In this document: piece after piece, positions 25,650 through 33,644 of the stretch
How positions within the stretch are numbered: the stretch's first letter is position 1
Layout of the letters: each line of letters opens with the position of its first letter
Source: Betaproteobacteria bacterium RIFCSPLOWO2_12_FULL_68_20
GTDB taxonomy: Bacteria > Pseudomonadota > Gammaproteobacteria > Burkholderiales > SG8-39
Direction of reading: 5' to 3'
Assembly: GCA_001770655.1 (NCBI GenBank)
Contig: MERQ01000007.1
Location: forward strand, 1 to 50,463
Length of the DNA: 50,463 bases
Made by a program: the position numbers and the translations under genes
Notes under the pieces: model-generated
The model's input: only the letters and a program-made list of their open reading frames with translations
Told to the model about the DNA's origin: nothing
The model's database searches: none

Positions 25650-28345
25650 TCGCCGAGTACACCGCCAAGCGGAAATTCGAAGCAACGCCGGAACCCGCGC
25701 CGGCGGCGGTCGAAGCCCGCTCGGGCCCCCTCCTCTTCGTCGTCCAGCAGCACTCCGCGCGCAGGCTCCACTACGACTTCCGCCTCGAGGCCGAAGGCGT
25801 CCTCAAATCCTGGGCGGTGCCGAAAGGTCCCTCGCTCAACCCCGCCGACAAGCGCCTCGCCGTGCCCACCGAGGACCACCCGTTCGAGTACGCCTCGTTC
25901 GAGGGCGCGATCCCGGCCGGGCAGTACGGCGCGGGGGAGGTGATCGTGTGGGACTGCGGCGTGTACTCGCCCGACGAGGACGGCAAGTACCGGTTCCACG
26001 ACCGCGCCGAGGCCGAGCGCCGCGTGATGGCGGGAATCGAGAAGGGAAAACTCTCCATCTTCTTGCGCGGCGAAAAGCTGAAGGGCTCGTTCGCGTTGGT
26101 GCGCACTTCCGACGGGAAGAACTGGCTCCTCATCAAGCACAAGGACCGCTTCGCGCAGGAAGCCGACATCTCCGAGCGACGCGAGTCGATCCTCTCGGGA
26201 ATAGGCGTGGAGGATTTGAAGCGCCTGCCCGCGCGCGAGCGCCTGGCCGCCGCGCGGCTCTCGCCGGCCGGTCCGGCGGAAGCGCTGCCGAAGAAGCTCT
26301 CGCCGATGCTCGCGCAGGCGGGCGAAAAGGCGTTCAGCGATCCGGCGTGGCTGCACGAGCCCAAGCTCGACGGCTACCGCGTGCTCGCCTTCATCGAAGA
26401 CGGCAAAGTGGAACTCCGCTCGCGCAAGGGGCTCGATCTCACGCCGCTCTTTCCGAGCGTGGTCGCGGGCCTTTCCAACCAGGCGGTGAGCACGATGGTG
26501 CTCGACGGCGAGATCGTCGCCTTCGAGGACGGCAAGCCGTCGTTCAACGCGCTGCAAAACCGCGCGCAGCTCCGGAGCGCACGCGAGATCGCCACCGCCG
26601 AGCGCGAGGCGCCGTGTGTCTTCTTCTGCTTCGACCTGCTCCACTTCGCGGGCGTCAACCTGCGCGGCGCGCCGTACGAAGCGCGCCGGCGCTGGCTCGC
26701 GCAGTGTCTGCTCCCTTCCCCGCGCGTGCAGCTCGTGCACGCCGAGGAAGACGGGATAGCGCTCTACAAGGCCGCGCTCGCGAGCGGCTTCGAGGGCGCG
26801 GTGGCGAAGCGCAGGGACAGCCGCTACGAGCCCGGCCGCCGCTCGGCGAGCTGGCTCAAGATCAAGGCGACGAAGAGCGCCGAGTTCCTCGTGGGCGGCT
26901 ACACCAAGGGAAAGGGCAGCCGAGAGCCGCTGGGAGCGCTCCTCCTCGGCTATTGGGCGAAGAAAGGCGAGCTGCGCTACGCGGGCAACGTGGGCAGCGG
27001 CTTCGACGAGGTGACGCTCGCCACAGTCAAGCAACGCTGCGAGGACCTGCGCAGCGCGAAGTCGCCCTTCGCGGAGAAACCGCCGGTGACGGGCACCGTT
27101 ACGTGGGTGAAACCCGAGCTCGTCGCCGAGGTGAAGTTCGCCGAATGGACCCCGGACGGCCATTTGCGCGCGCCGGTGTTCCTGCGCCTGCGCGACGACG
27201 TCGATCCGAAGGGCGTCGCCCGCAGCGCCGGGCGCGAGGAAGCGAAAACCGCCGCCGCCGCAAGCGCGTGGGACCGCTCGATCGCCGGCATCCTGCGCCA
27301 GCTCGAGGACAAGCGGCAGACGCTGGAGCTCGTCGTCGGCGCGGAAAAGGTGCGGCTCACGCACCTCGACCGGGTCTACTGGCCGGCCGACGCCGCGCTC
27401 GGCCAGCCGGCGCTCACCAAGCGCGACCTCCTGCGCTACCTCGCGCGCGTCTCGCAGTGGATGCTGCCGCACCTCGCCGGGCGGCTGATGACGCTCATCC
27501 GCATGCCCGAAGGAATCCACGGCGAGCGCTTCTACCAGAAGCGCTGGGAGCAAGCGCCGCCGCCGCGCTTCGTCGAGACCGTGAGCGTGTTCTCCGAGCA
27601 CAAGGGCCGGCACGACGAGTACTTCGTGTGCAACAACCTCGCGACGCTGCTGTGGCTCGCGCAGCACGGCACGCTCGAATTCCACGTCACGCACTCGCGC
27701 GTCACGCCGGGCGCGGACGCGAAGAGCCGCGAAGCCGACTTCGCAACCTCGCTCGAGACGCTCGAGCGCTCGGTGCTCAACTACCCCGACTACCTGGTGT
27801 TCGACCTCGACCCGTATATCTACTCGGGAAGCGAAGCGCCCGGCGCCGAGCCCGAGCTGAACACCGCGGCGTTCGAGAAGACCCGCGAGGCGGCGTTCCG
27901 GCTGCGCGAGCTGCTCGTGGAGATGTCGCTCGACCCGCTCGTGAAGACCTCGGGCAAGACGGGGCTGCACGTCTACGTCCCGATCGAGCGGACGCTGGAC
28001 TTCGACACCGCGCGCCACGTGTGCGAAACGGTGTTCCGGCACCTGACGCGCAAGCACCCGAAAGAGCTGACGATGGAGTGGGCGACCGGCAAGCGCACCG
28101 GCAAGGTGTTCATGGACTGGAGCATGAACGTGCGCGGCAAGACCCTGAACGCGGCCTATTCGCCGCGCGGCCAGCCCGGCGCCCCGGTGTCCATGCCGCT
28201 GACCTGGGAGGAGCTCGCCAAGGCCCACCCGCTGGACTTCAGGATCACCAATGTAATCAGCCGCTTGGAGCGCAATGGTGATAAATGGCAGAATATCGCG
28301 GCGAAGAAACAGAACCTGGAGAAGACATGGCTGCCCGATCGTTAG
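25634..28345 (+). CDS. ligD: ATP-dependent DNA ligase LigD (3'-phosphoesterase - ligase - polymerase)
   Basis: Main enzyme of bacterial non-homologous end joining, 903 residues, in the Pseudomonas-type order. Phosphoesterase domain about 25-190 with RRLHYDFRLE. Ligase domain about 230-540 with the nucleotidyl lysine Lys244 in PKLDGYR, then VLDGEIVAFE, FEGAVAKRRDSRYEPGRRS and WLKIKATKSAEF. Primase-polymerase domain about 600-890 with the metal-binding Asp724/Asp726 in LVFDLDP and SGKTGLHVYVP. All three active sites look complete. The start is the ATG at 25634 (MAKAKLAEYTAKRKFE). ku overlaps its last 19 bases. The PIN gene ends 20 bases upstream. Confidence 0.95.
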   Translation: MAKAKLAEYTAKRKFEATPEPAPAAVEARSGPLLFVVQQHSARRLHYDFRLEAEGVLKSWAVPKGPSLNPADKRLAVPTEDHPFEYASFEGAIPAGQYGAGEVIVWDCGVYSPDEDGKYRFHDRAEAERRVMAGIEKGKLSIFLRGEKLKGSFALVRTSDGKNWLLIKHKDRFAQEADISERRESILSGIGVEDLKRLPARERLAAARLSPAGPAEALPKKLSPMLAQAGEKAFSDPAWLHEPKLDGYRVLAFIEDGKVELRSRKGLDLTPLFPSVVAGLSNQAVSTMVLDGEIVAFEDGKPSFNALQNRAQLRSAREIATAEREAPCVFFCFDLLHFAGVNLRGAPYEARRRWLAQCLLPSPRVQLVHAEEDGIALYKAALASGFEGAVAKRRDSRYEPGRRSASWLKIKATKSAEFLVGGYTKGKGSREPLGALLLGYWAKKGELRYAGNVGSGFDEVTLATVKQRCEDLRSAKSPFAEKPPVTGTVTWVKPELVAEVKFAEWTPDGHLRAPVFLRLRDDVDPKGVARSAGREEAKTAAAASAWDRSIAGILRQLEDKRQTLELVVGAEKVRLTHLDRVYWPADAALGQPALTKRDLLRYLARVSQWMLPHLAGRLMTLIRMPEGIHGERFYQKRWEQAPPPRFVETVSVFSEHKGRHDEYFVCNNLATLLWLAQHGTLEFHVTHSRVTPGADAKSREADFATSLETLERSVLNYPDYLVFDLDPYIYSGSEAPGAEPELNTAAFEKTREAAFRLRELLVEMSLDPLVKTSGKTGLHVYVPIERTLDFDTARHVCETVFRHLTRKHPKELTMEWATGKRTGKVFMDWSMNVRGKTLNAAYSPRGQPGAPVSMPLTWEELAKAHPLDFRITNVISRLERNGDKWQNIAAKKQNLEKTWLPDR

Positions 28346-29193
28346 CGTCGATCACCGTCTCGTTCGGAATGGTTGCGATTCCGGTGAGGCTCTTTTCCGC
28401 GACTCAGCCCTCCTCCGGCGTGTCGTTCAACCTGCTGCACAAGCCGCCGTGCGGCTCGCGCCTGAAGCAACAGTACACCTGCGCCAAGGAAGGCGTGGTG
28501 GTGCCGCGCGAGGACATGGTGAAGGGCTACGAGTTCGCCAAGGACCAGTACGTGGTCTTCACGCCCGAGGAGCTGAAGGCGCTGGAGGAGACCGGCACGC
28601 ACGCGGTTGAAGTGACCGAGTTCGTGCCGCTCGAGAGCGTCGACCCGGTGTACTTCGACAAGGCCTACTACCTCGCACCGGACAAGGGCGGGGCCAAGCC
28701 GTATGCGCTCTTCACACGCGCGCTGCGCGACTCGGGCCGCTGCGCGCTTGGGCGCTGGGCGGCGCGCGGCAAGCAGTACATCGTGATGCTGCGCCCGGTG
28801 GAGGACGGCCTGGTGATGCAGCAGCTGCTCTACGCCGCCGAGGTGCGGCCGATGACGGAGCTCGAGATCCCGAAGACCGAGGTGAAGGACGCGGAGCTGA
28901 AGCTCGCGGCGCAGCTGATCGACCAGCAGGCCGCCGAGAAGTTCGATCCGGCCGCCTACACCGACAGCGTGAAGCAGCGCATCGAGGCGGCGATCCAGAA
29001 GAAAGTCGAAGGCCAGGAGATCGCGGTGGCCGAGGAAGCGGGCGGCGGCGCACAGGTGATCGACCTCATGGAAGCGCTGCGCGCGAGCCTGAAGAAGCGC
29101 GCGCCCGAGGAGGCGCCGGCGGCCGAGCAGCCCAAGCCCGCCAAGCGCGCTGCACAGGCCGCCCAGCCGGCGAGGAAGGTCACCAGGAAGTAG
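28327..29193 (+). CDS. ku: Ku protein, NHEJ DNA-end binding
   Basis: Homodimeric ring that binds double-strand ends and recruits LigD. It has 288 residues from the ATG at 28327 (MAARSLASITVSFGMVAIP), which has GGAG 6 bases upstream and matches the family start; an ATG at 28285 would add 14 residues. Core Ku motifs: VRLFSATQ, FNLLHKPPCGSRLKQ, VKGYEFAKDQYVVF and YYLAPDKGGAKPYALF. The C-terminal tail is lysine/alanine/proline-rich (KPAKRAAQAAQPARK), as in bacterial Ku tails that touch DNA. It overlaps ligD by 19 bases and the next gene by one base, so a single operon is clear. Confidence 0.96.
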   Translation: MAARSLASITVSFGMVAIPVRLFSATQPSSGVSFNLLHKPPCGSRLKQQYTCAKEGVVVPREDMVKGYEFAKDQYVVFTPEELKALEETGTHAVEVTEFVPLESVDPVYFDKAYYLAPDKGGAKPYALFTRALRDSGRCALGRWAARGKQYIVMLRPVEDGLVMQQLLYAAEVRPMTELEIPKTEVKDAELKLAAQLIDQQAAEKFDPAAYTDSVKQRIEAAIQKKVEGQEIAVAEEAGGGAQVIDLMEALRASLKKRAPEEAPAAEQPKPAKRAAQAAQPARKVTRK

Positions 29194-29996
29194 TGCCGCA
29201 GTTCGGCGTCCGCGACGTCGAAAGGCTGCTCGGCATGCCGCGCAGCGCGATCCTCGGGCTGGTGCGCGCCGGCTTCGTCTCCCCGGGCCGCGGCCCGCGG
29301 CGCGAGTACCGCTTCTCCTTCCAGGACCTGATCCTGCTTCGCACCGCGGGCGCGCTCGCCAGGGCGAAGGTGCCCGCGCGGCGCATCACGCGCTCGCTGA
29401 AGGCGCTGCGCCGGCGCCTGCCGGAGAACGTTCCGCTCTCGGGCCTGCGCATCCGCGCTGTGGGAGATCGCGTGATCGTCGCCGAGGGAAAGAGCCGCTG
29501 GCAGGCCGACTCGGGGCAGCTGCTCCTCGATCTCGACGTGAGCGTCGAGGGCGGCGAGCTGAACGTGAAGGCGAAGGAGCTTCCGGGCGATGCCGCCGAG
29601 GACTGGTTCAAGCGCGGCGCCGGGCTCGAAGGCGACAACATCGAAAAAGCGCGGCACGCGTACGAGCGCGCGCTCGCGCTCGACCCCGCCCATGTCGCCG
29701 CGCGCATCAACCTCGGCCGGCTGTTGCACGAGGCCGGCGACGCGCCGAGCGCCGAGCGCATCTATCGCGACGGGCTCGAGCGGAACGTCAAGGATCCCCT
29801 GCTCTTCTTCAACCTCGGCGTCCTGCTCGCCGATACCGGGCGGCTGGAGGAGGCCATCGGCGCGTACCGCTCGGCGCTGCACGAGGACCCGCGCTTCGCC
29901 GACTGCCACTACAACCTGGCGCTTGCCTACGAGGCGGCCGGGAACCCGCGCGGCGCGATCCGGCACATGGGCGAGTATCGCAAGCTGCGGCGCTAG
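29193..29996 (+). CDS. MerR-type helix-turn-helix protein with TPR repeats, NHEJ operon
   Basis: A 267-residue two-part protein. Residues 1-70 form a MerR-like DNA-binding domain (FGVRDVERLLGMPRSAILGL, then RREYRFSFQDLILLRTAG). Residues about 140-262 form three to four tetratricopeptide repeats (ARHAYERALALDPAHVAA, LLFFNLGVLLADTGRLEEAI). There is no cysteine-rich effector domain of classical MerR. The start is a GTG overlapping the ku TAG by one base, so it is translated as the third NHEJ gene. It may regulate the operon or recruit repair partners through its TPR surface; neither role is shown by the sequence. Confidence 0.88.
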   Translation: MPQFGVRDVERLLGMPRSAILGLVRAGFVSPGRGPRREYRFSFQDLILLRTAGALARAKVPARRITRSLKALRRRLPENVPLSGLRIRAVGDRVIVAEGKSRWQADSGQLLLDLDVSVEGGELNVKAKELPGDAAEDWFKRGAGLEGDNIEKARHAYERALALDPAHVAARINLGRLLHEAGDAPSAERIYRDGLERNVKDPLLFFNLGVLLADTGRLEEAIGAYRSALHEDPRFADCHYNLALAYEAAGNPRGAIRHMGEYRKLRR

Positions 29997-30100
29997 AGGC
30001 GCCCCGGAGCGCGCCCGGCTAGCCGCCCAGCCTGCGCCACAGGCTGCCTGCCTTCGGGCATCCGGCGTTCGGTTGAAGCAGCGCCCGAGGCGATCGCTAG

Positions 30101-30688
30101 TTAATACTCGATCCGATCCGGATCGGTAGACCGCGGGTGCTTTCGGCGCTGTTCATGGGCCGCTCCCGCGTGTTTCCCCAATTCCCAACCCACTGCTTTG
30201 AGATTTGCCTCGGCCCATTCCACCGATTCATGGTCCGTCACAGTAGCAATGGAATTATTCCAACGGTTGTACCAACCGGCCAAACTGATGACTGCGAGCA
30301 TCTCGACGATCTGGCGGTCAGAGTAATGTCTACGCAAGTCTGCAAAATGCCCAGGCTCGACCATATTGGGTACAAGCGCTCCATCTCGCGCCAGCCTCAA
30401 TGCGGCCTTTTCCGCTTCGGAGAATTCCGTCGACTGTTCAAACGTCCAGATATCGCGAATCCGATCCGAGTCGACGCCCATCAACTGCAACGAGTATGCG
30501 CCATGCGCTTGGCAGTGCTGACACCCGGCGGCGATGCTCGCCATCGTAAAAAGCTCGCTGCGAAGTTGCTGGGAAAGATTGGTGGGAGAAACCATTGCCA
30601 GCTGGACAAGATCTTGGAAAATCCGCATCAATTCCGGCCAGCAGAAGATCTCAAGATTCTGCCTATCCCGGGACTTAGCGTCTGTCAT
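30101..30688 (-). CDS. Carboxymuconolactone decarboxylase/AhpD-like protein
   Basis: A 195-residue protein with the AhpD redox motif: Glu45, Cys56, Cys59 and His62 in SIAAGCQHCQAHG. The family contains peroxidase-like and related enzymes. C-terminal pattern VEMLAVISLAGWYNRWNN is typical. The start is the ATG at 30688 (MTDAKSRDRQNLEI). The gene has clearly lower G+C than its neighbours (about half in sampled stretches against two thirds nearby) and different codon choice, which suggests transfer from elsewhere. It is convergent to the NHEJ operon. The 104 bases between 29997 and 30100 hold no gene I recognise. Confidence 0.85.
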   Translation of the reverse strand: MTDAKSRDRQNLEIFCWPELMRIFQDLVQLAMVSPTNLSQQLRSELFTMASIAAGCQHCQAHGAYSLQLMGVDSDRIRDIWTFEQSTEFSEAEKAALRLARDGALVPNMVEPGHFADLRRHYSDRQIVEMLAVISLAGWYNRWNNSIATVTDHESVEWAEANLKAVGWELGKHAGAAHEQRRKHPRSTDPDRIEY

Positions 30689-30798
30689 GTCGGATTCTCC
30701 GCATACTGATGGCCTATGGGCAACGGGCGGATGAACTTCGCGTCCCGGGGCACATGCGCGTCGCCCGCGAGCGCGGCTCGAGGTCCGCAACGAGCACT

Positions 30799-31746
30799 TC
30801 AGTCCGCGCGGATGCCTGCCTCGCGCACCACCTTGCCCCAGCGGGCGGATTCGGCGCGGATGAACTGCGCGAACTCCTCGGGCGAGTTGCCGACCGGGTC
30901 GGCCCCTTGCGCGGCGAGGCGATCGCGGATCTCGGGGACCAACAGGGCCTCGGCAAGCTCGCTGTGCAGGCGCCTCACGATCGGCTCGGACGTGCCCGAA
31001 CGTACGAACAAGCCGAACCAAGGGCCGGTCTCCCAGTCCGGGAAGCCGGACTCGTGCATGGTGGGCACTTCCGGCGTCGCGGGATGACGCTTGAGCGTGG
31101 TCACGGCGAGCGCGCGCACCCGGCCTGTTTTGGCGTGGGGGTAAGCCTGCGCCAGCGTGTCGAACATAAACTGCACGCGCCCGCCGATCACGTCCTGCAG
31201 TGCGGGCGCCGCACCTTTGTAAGGCACGTGCAGCACGCGCAAACCGGCGAGCGACTTGAACAGCTCGGCGGCGAGATGGCCCGAGGTGCCGTTGCCCGGC
31301 GACGCGTAGGCAAGCTTGCCAGGGCTTGCCTTGGCGAGCGCCGCGAGCTCGCGCACCGTCGTGGCCTGCACCGAGGGATGCACGATCAGCAGATTCGGCA
31401 CCGTGACGAGCAGCGTCACCGGCATGAAGTCCTTTTCCGGGTCGTACGTCAGCCTGGCGAACAGGTGGGGATTGATGGCGTGCGTCCCGATGTGGCCCAT
31501 GAACAGCGTGTGGCCATCGGCGGGCGCTCGCAACGTCTCGGCGGCGCCGATCTGTCCGCTCCCGCCAGGCTTGTTCTCGATCACGACCGGCTGTCCCAGC
31601 GCCCGCGACAGTGGCGCGCCCACCATGCGGGCAAGCGTGTCGGCGAAGCCGCCGGGGAACGGGACCACGATCCGCACAGGGCGCTCGGCGAAGCTTTGCG
31701 CGCCGAAGGAAATGACAAGGAGGACAAGAGCCGTCAGCAGGCGCAT
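30799..31746 (-). CDS. Tripartite tricarboxylate transporter receptor, Bug/TctC family
   Basis: Periplasmic solute receptor of 315 residues. The signal peptide is MRLLTALVLLVISFGAQSFA. Family marks: RPVRIVVPFPGGFADTLARM, QPVVIENKPGGSGQIGA, YASPGNGTSGHLAAELFK and HVPYKGAAPALQDVIGG. Orphan Bug receptors without TctAB permease genes are abundant in Burkholderiales, as here. It is divergent from an IclR regulator, 68 bases away, so the two are probably linked in control. TAGCAT lies 6 bases before the ATG at 31746. Ligand unknown. Confidence 0.93.
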   Translation of the reverse strand: MRLLTALVLLVISFGAQSFAERPVRIVVPFPGGFADTLARMVGAPLSRALGQPVVIENKPGGSGQIGAAETLRAPADGHTLFMGHIGTHAINPHLFARLTYDPEKDFMPVTLLVTVPNLLIVHPSVQATTVRELAALAKASPGKLAYASPGNGTSGHLAAELFKSLAGLRVLHVPYKGAAPALQDVIGGRVQFMFDTLAQAYPHAKTGRVRALAVTTLKRHPATPEVPTMHESGFPDWETGPWFGLFVRSGTSEPIVRRLHSELAEALLVPEIRDRLAAQGADPVGNSPEEFAQFIRAESARWGKVVREAGIRAD

Positions 31747-31752
31747 GCAGCG

Positions 31753-31762
31753 ATGCTAGACT
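31753..31762. promoter_or_regulatory. Overlapping -10-like boxes between Bug receptor and IclR gene
   Basis: ATGCTAGACT reads TAGCAT on the minus strand (6 bases before the receptor ATG) and TAGACT on the plus strand (31757-31762), which would give a leader of about 46 bases for the IclR gene. Confidence 0.35.
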
Positions 31763-31797
31763 GGATTTCCGGGCTGAACACGAACGGCAGACGCGTC

Positions 31798-31812
31798 GTG
31801 CACCTGGTGCAC
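31798..31812. promoter_or_regulatory. Perfect palindrome just before the IclR-family start codon
   Basis: GTGCACC-T-GGTGCAC, a 7-1-7 inverted repeat, ends 2 bases before the ATG at 31815. It is well placed to be the operator for self-control by the IclR protein, or to block ribosome access as a hairpin. Confidence 0.5.
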
Positions 31813-31814
31813 CG

Positions 31815-32486
31815 ATGAAGCAGGCGGCTTACAAGCCGGTGCGAGGCCTCGCGCGCGGCCTTTCCGTGCTGGCAGCCCTGAACGCGCGCGCGCCCGGCGC
31901 CTGGCCCCTCGAGGAGCTGGCGGACGAGCTGTCGCTGCACCGCACCACTGTCAAGCGGCTGCTCGAGACGCTGGTAAAGGAAGGCTGGGTAACCGTGCTC
32001 CCGATGAGCAGGCGCTACGCCGTCACTTCTCAGGTGCGCGCGCTCGCGCGCGGCGCGCGAGACCAAGATCTCGTCGTCGTGAAGGCGGCGCCGCTGCTGG
32101 CCGAGTTCACCGGCGATTCGCACTGGCCTGTGATCGTTGCCACGCCCGACGCAGAGGCGCTCGTGGTGCGGGCATCCACGCTGAGGATCAGCGCCTTCGT
32201 GTCGCGGCGCGACGACGTCGGCTTGCGCCTGCCGCTCGGCGAAACGGCGAGCGGACGCGCCTACCGGGTGGCACGCGACGAGGGGGCGGCGCGCCTTGTC
32301 TACCACGACGGCACATGGTCCGGCGCACCCGGGACCGCGGCAATCTCCATCGGCATCGGCAGCGGCGCGCAAACACTCGGCGCGCTCACGATGATCTTCC
32401 CGTCGAGGCGCGTGCGCGCGCGTGAGGCGGCGGCGCGCTACGGCGAGCGCCTGGCAGCGCTCGCCACGCGGCTGGCGTCGAGCTGA
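31815..32486 (+). CDS. IclR-family transcriptional regulator
   Basis: A 223-residue IclR-type regulator, a little shorter than usual. The N-terminal winged helix-turn-helix is at about 10-65 (LEELADELSLHRTTVKRLLE). The effector domain includes RLPLGETASGRAYRVARDE and a C-terminal ISIGIGSGAQTLGALTMIF. The start is the ATG at 31815 (MKQAAYKPVRGLARG). It is divergent from the Bug receptor gene, with a palindrome between, so control of the receptor and of itself is likely. It ends 7 bases before the convergent dnaQ gene. Confidence 0.92.
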   Translation: MKQAAYKPVRGLARGLSVLAALNARAPGAWPLEELADELSLHRTTVKRLLETLVKEGWVTVLPMSRRYAVTSQVRALARGARDQDLVVVKAAPLLAEFTGDSHWPVIVATPDAEALVVRASTLRISAFVSRRDDVGLRLPLGETASGRAYRVARDEGAARLVYHDGTWSGAPGTAAISIGIGSGAQTLGALTMIFPSRRVRAREAAARYGERLAALATRLASS

Positions 32487-32493
32487 AGGACCG

Positions 32494-33198
32494 CTAGACG
32501 CCGGGCAGGCGCCGCCACAAGCTCCCGGTCTTCGATTCCTTGTCGATCGCGTCGAGCACCCTCTCGTGCGCGGAGAGCTCCTCTGCGCTAGCCTGCACCA
32601 CGATCAGGCCCGAGGTATCGATCTTGTCCGCGGCGGCCGCCGAGCCGTCCGCCTCCAGCTCCATCATCAGGCTCTCCTGCCCGCGCGTCATCGCGAGGTA
32701 GACCTCCGCGAGCAGCCGGGCATCGAGCAGCGCTCCGTGCAGGGTGCGGTGCGAGTTGTCCACGGCGTAGCGCTCGCACAGCGCGTCGAGCGAGTTCTTC
32801 TTGCCTGGATGCAGCTCGCGCGCGAGCGCGAGCGAGTCGACCACGCCCGCCGCGTGCTCGGCGAGCCTGCCGAGCCCGGCCCGGTCGAGCTCGGCGTCGA
32901 GGAACTCCACGTCGAACTCCGCGTTGTGGATCACCACCTCGGCGCCGCGCAGGTACTCGAGCAGGCCCGGCGCGATCTCGGCGAAGCGCGGCTTGTCGGC
33001 GAGGAACTCGCGCGTCAGGCCGTGCACCCGCGCCGCCCCCTCGTCGATTTCGCGGCCCGGATTGACGTAGGCGTGGAAGTGGCGCTCGGTGACGCGCCGG
33101 CTGAGGATCTCGACGCAGCCGATCTCGATCACGCGGTCGCCGAGCTTCGCGTTCAGGCCCGTGGTCTCGGTGTCGAGCACCACCTGTCGCGCCGCCAT
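32494..33198 (-). CDS. dnaQ: DNA polymerase III epsilon subunit (3'-5' proofreading exonuclease)
   Basis: A DEDDh exonuclease of 234 residues. Exo I: VVLDTETTG (Asp9, Glu11). Exo II: VIHNAEFDVEFLDAEL. Exo III: RTLHGALLDARLLAEVY, with the catalytic histidine. The C-terminus (about residues 185-234) carries the polymerase-alpha contact region. The start is the ATG at 33198, sharing its first base with the rnhA stop (TGATG). The order methyltransferase - rnhA - dnaQ is conserved in beta- and gammaproteobacteria. Confidence 0.95.
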   Translation of the reverse strand: MAARQVVLDTETTGLNAKLGDRVIEIGCVEILSRRVTERHFHAYVNPGREIDEGAARVHGLTREFLADKPRFAEIAPGLLEYLRGAEVVIHNAEFDVEFLDAELDRAGLGRLAEHAAGVVDSLALARELHPGKKNSLDALCERYAVDNSHRTLHGALLDARLLAEVYLAMTRGQESLMMELEADGSAAAADKIDTSGLIVVQASAEELSAHERVLDAIDKESKTGSLWRRLPGV

Positions 33199-33644
33199 CA
33201 GGCTCCCCGCAGCTCGTCGATCGCCCGGTTGGCGAGCGCATCCGCACGCTCGTTGCCGTCGTGGCCCGCGTGCCCCTTCACCCAGCGCCACTCGACGCGG
33301 TGGCGCGCCGCGAGCTCGTCGAGCCGGCGCCACAGGTCCTCGTTCTTCACCGGTTTTTTCGCCGCCGTGCGCCAGCCGCGGCGCTTCCAGTCGCCGATCC
33401 ACTGCGAGATGCCCTTCTGAACATACTGCGAATCGGTATAGAGGCGCACTTCGCTCGGGCGCTTGAGCGCCTCGAGGGCGCGGATCACCGCGGTCAGCTC
33501 CATGCGGTTGTTGGTCGTCGCGCGATCGGCGCCGTGGAGCTCCTTCTCGGCACCGCGCGCGCGCAGCAGCACGCCCCAGCCCCCCGGCCCGGGATTGCCC
33601 CGGCAGGCGCCGTCGGTGTAGATCTCGACCGGCTGGGCGCTCAC
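33198..33644 (-). CDS. rnhA: Ribonuclease HI
   Basis: Cuts RNA in RNA/DNA hybrids. At 148 residues it is the normal size, with active-site Asp11 ([16 protein letters not shown]), Glu49 ([11 protein letters not shown]), Asp71 (LYTDSQYV) and a late aspartate in [12 protein letters not shown], and the basic handle [20 protein letters not shown]. The start is a GTG at 33644 ([12 protein letters not shown]) that overlaps the upstream methyltransferase stop (GTGA), so translation is coupled. Confidence 0.96.
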   Translation of the reverse strand: MSAQPVEIYTDGACRGNPGPGGWGVLLRARGAEKELHGADRATTNNRMELTAVIRALEALKRPSEVRLYTDSQYVQKGISQWIGDWKRRGWRTAAKKPVKNEDLWRRLDELAARHRVEWRWVKGHAGHDGNERADALANRAIDELRGA

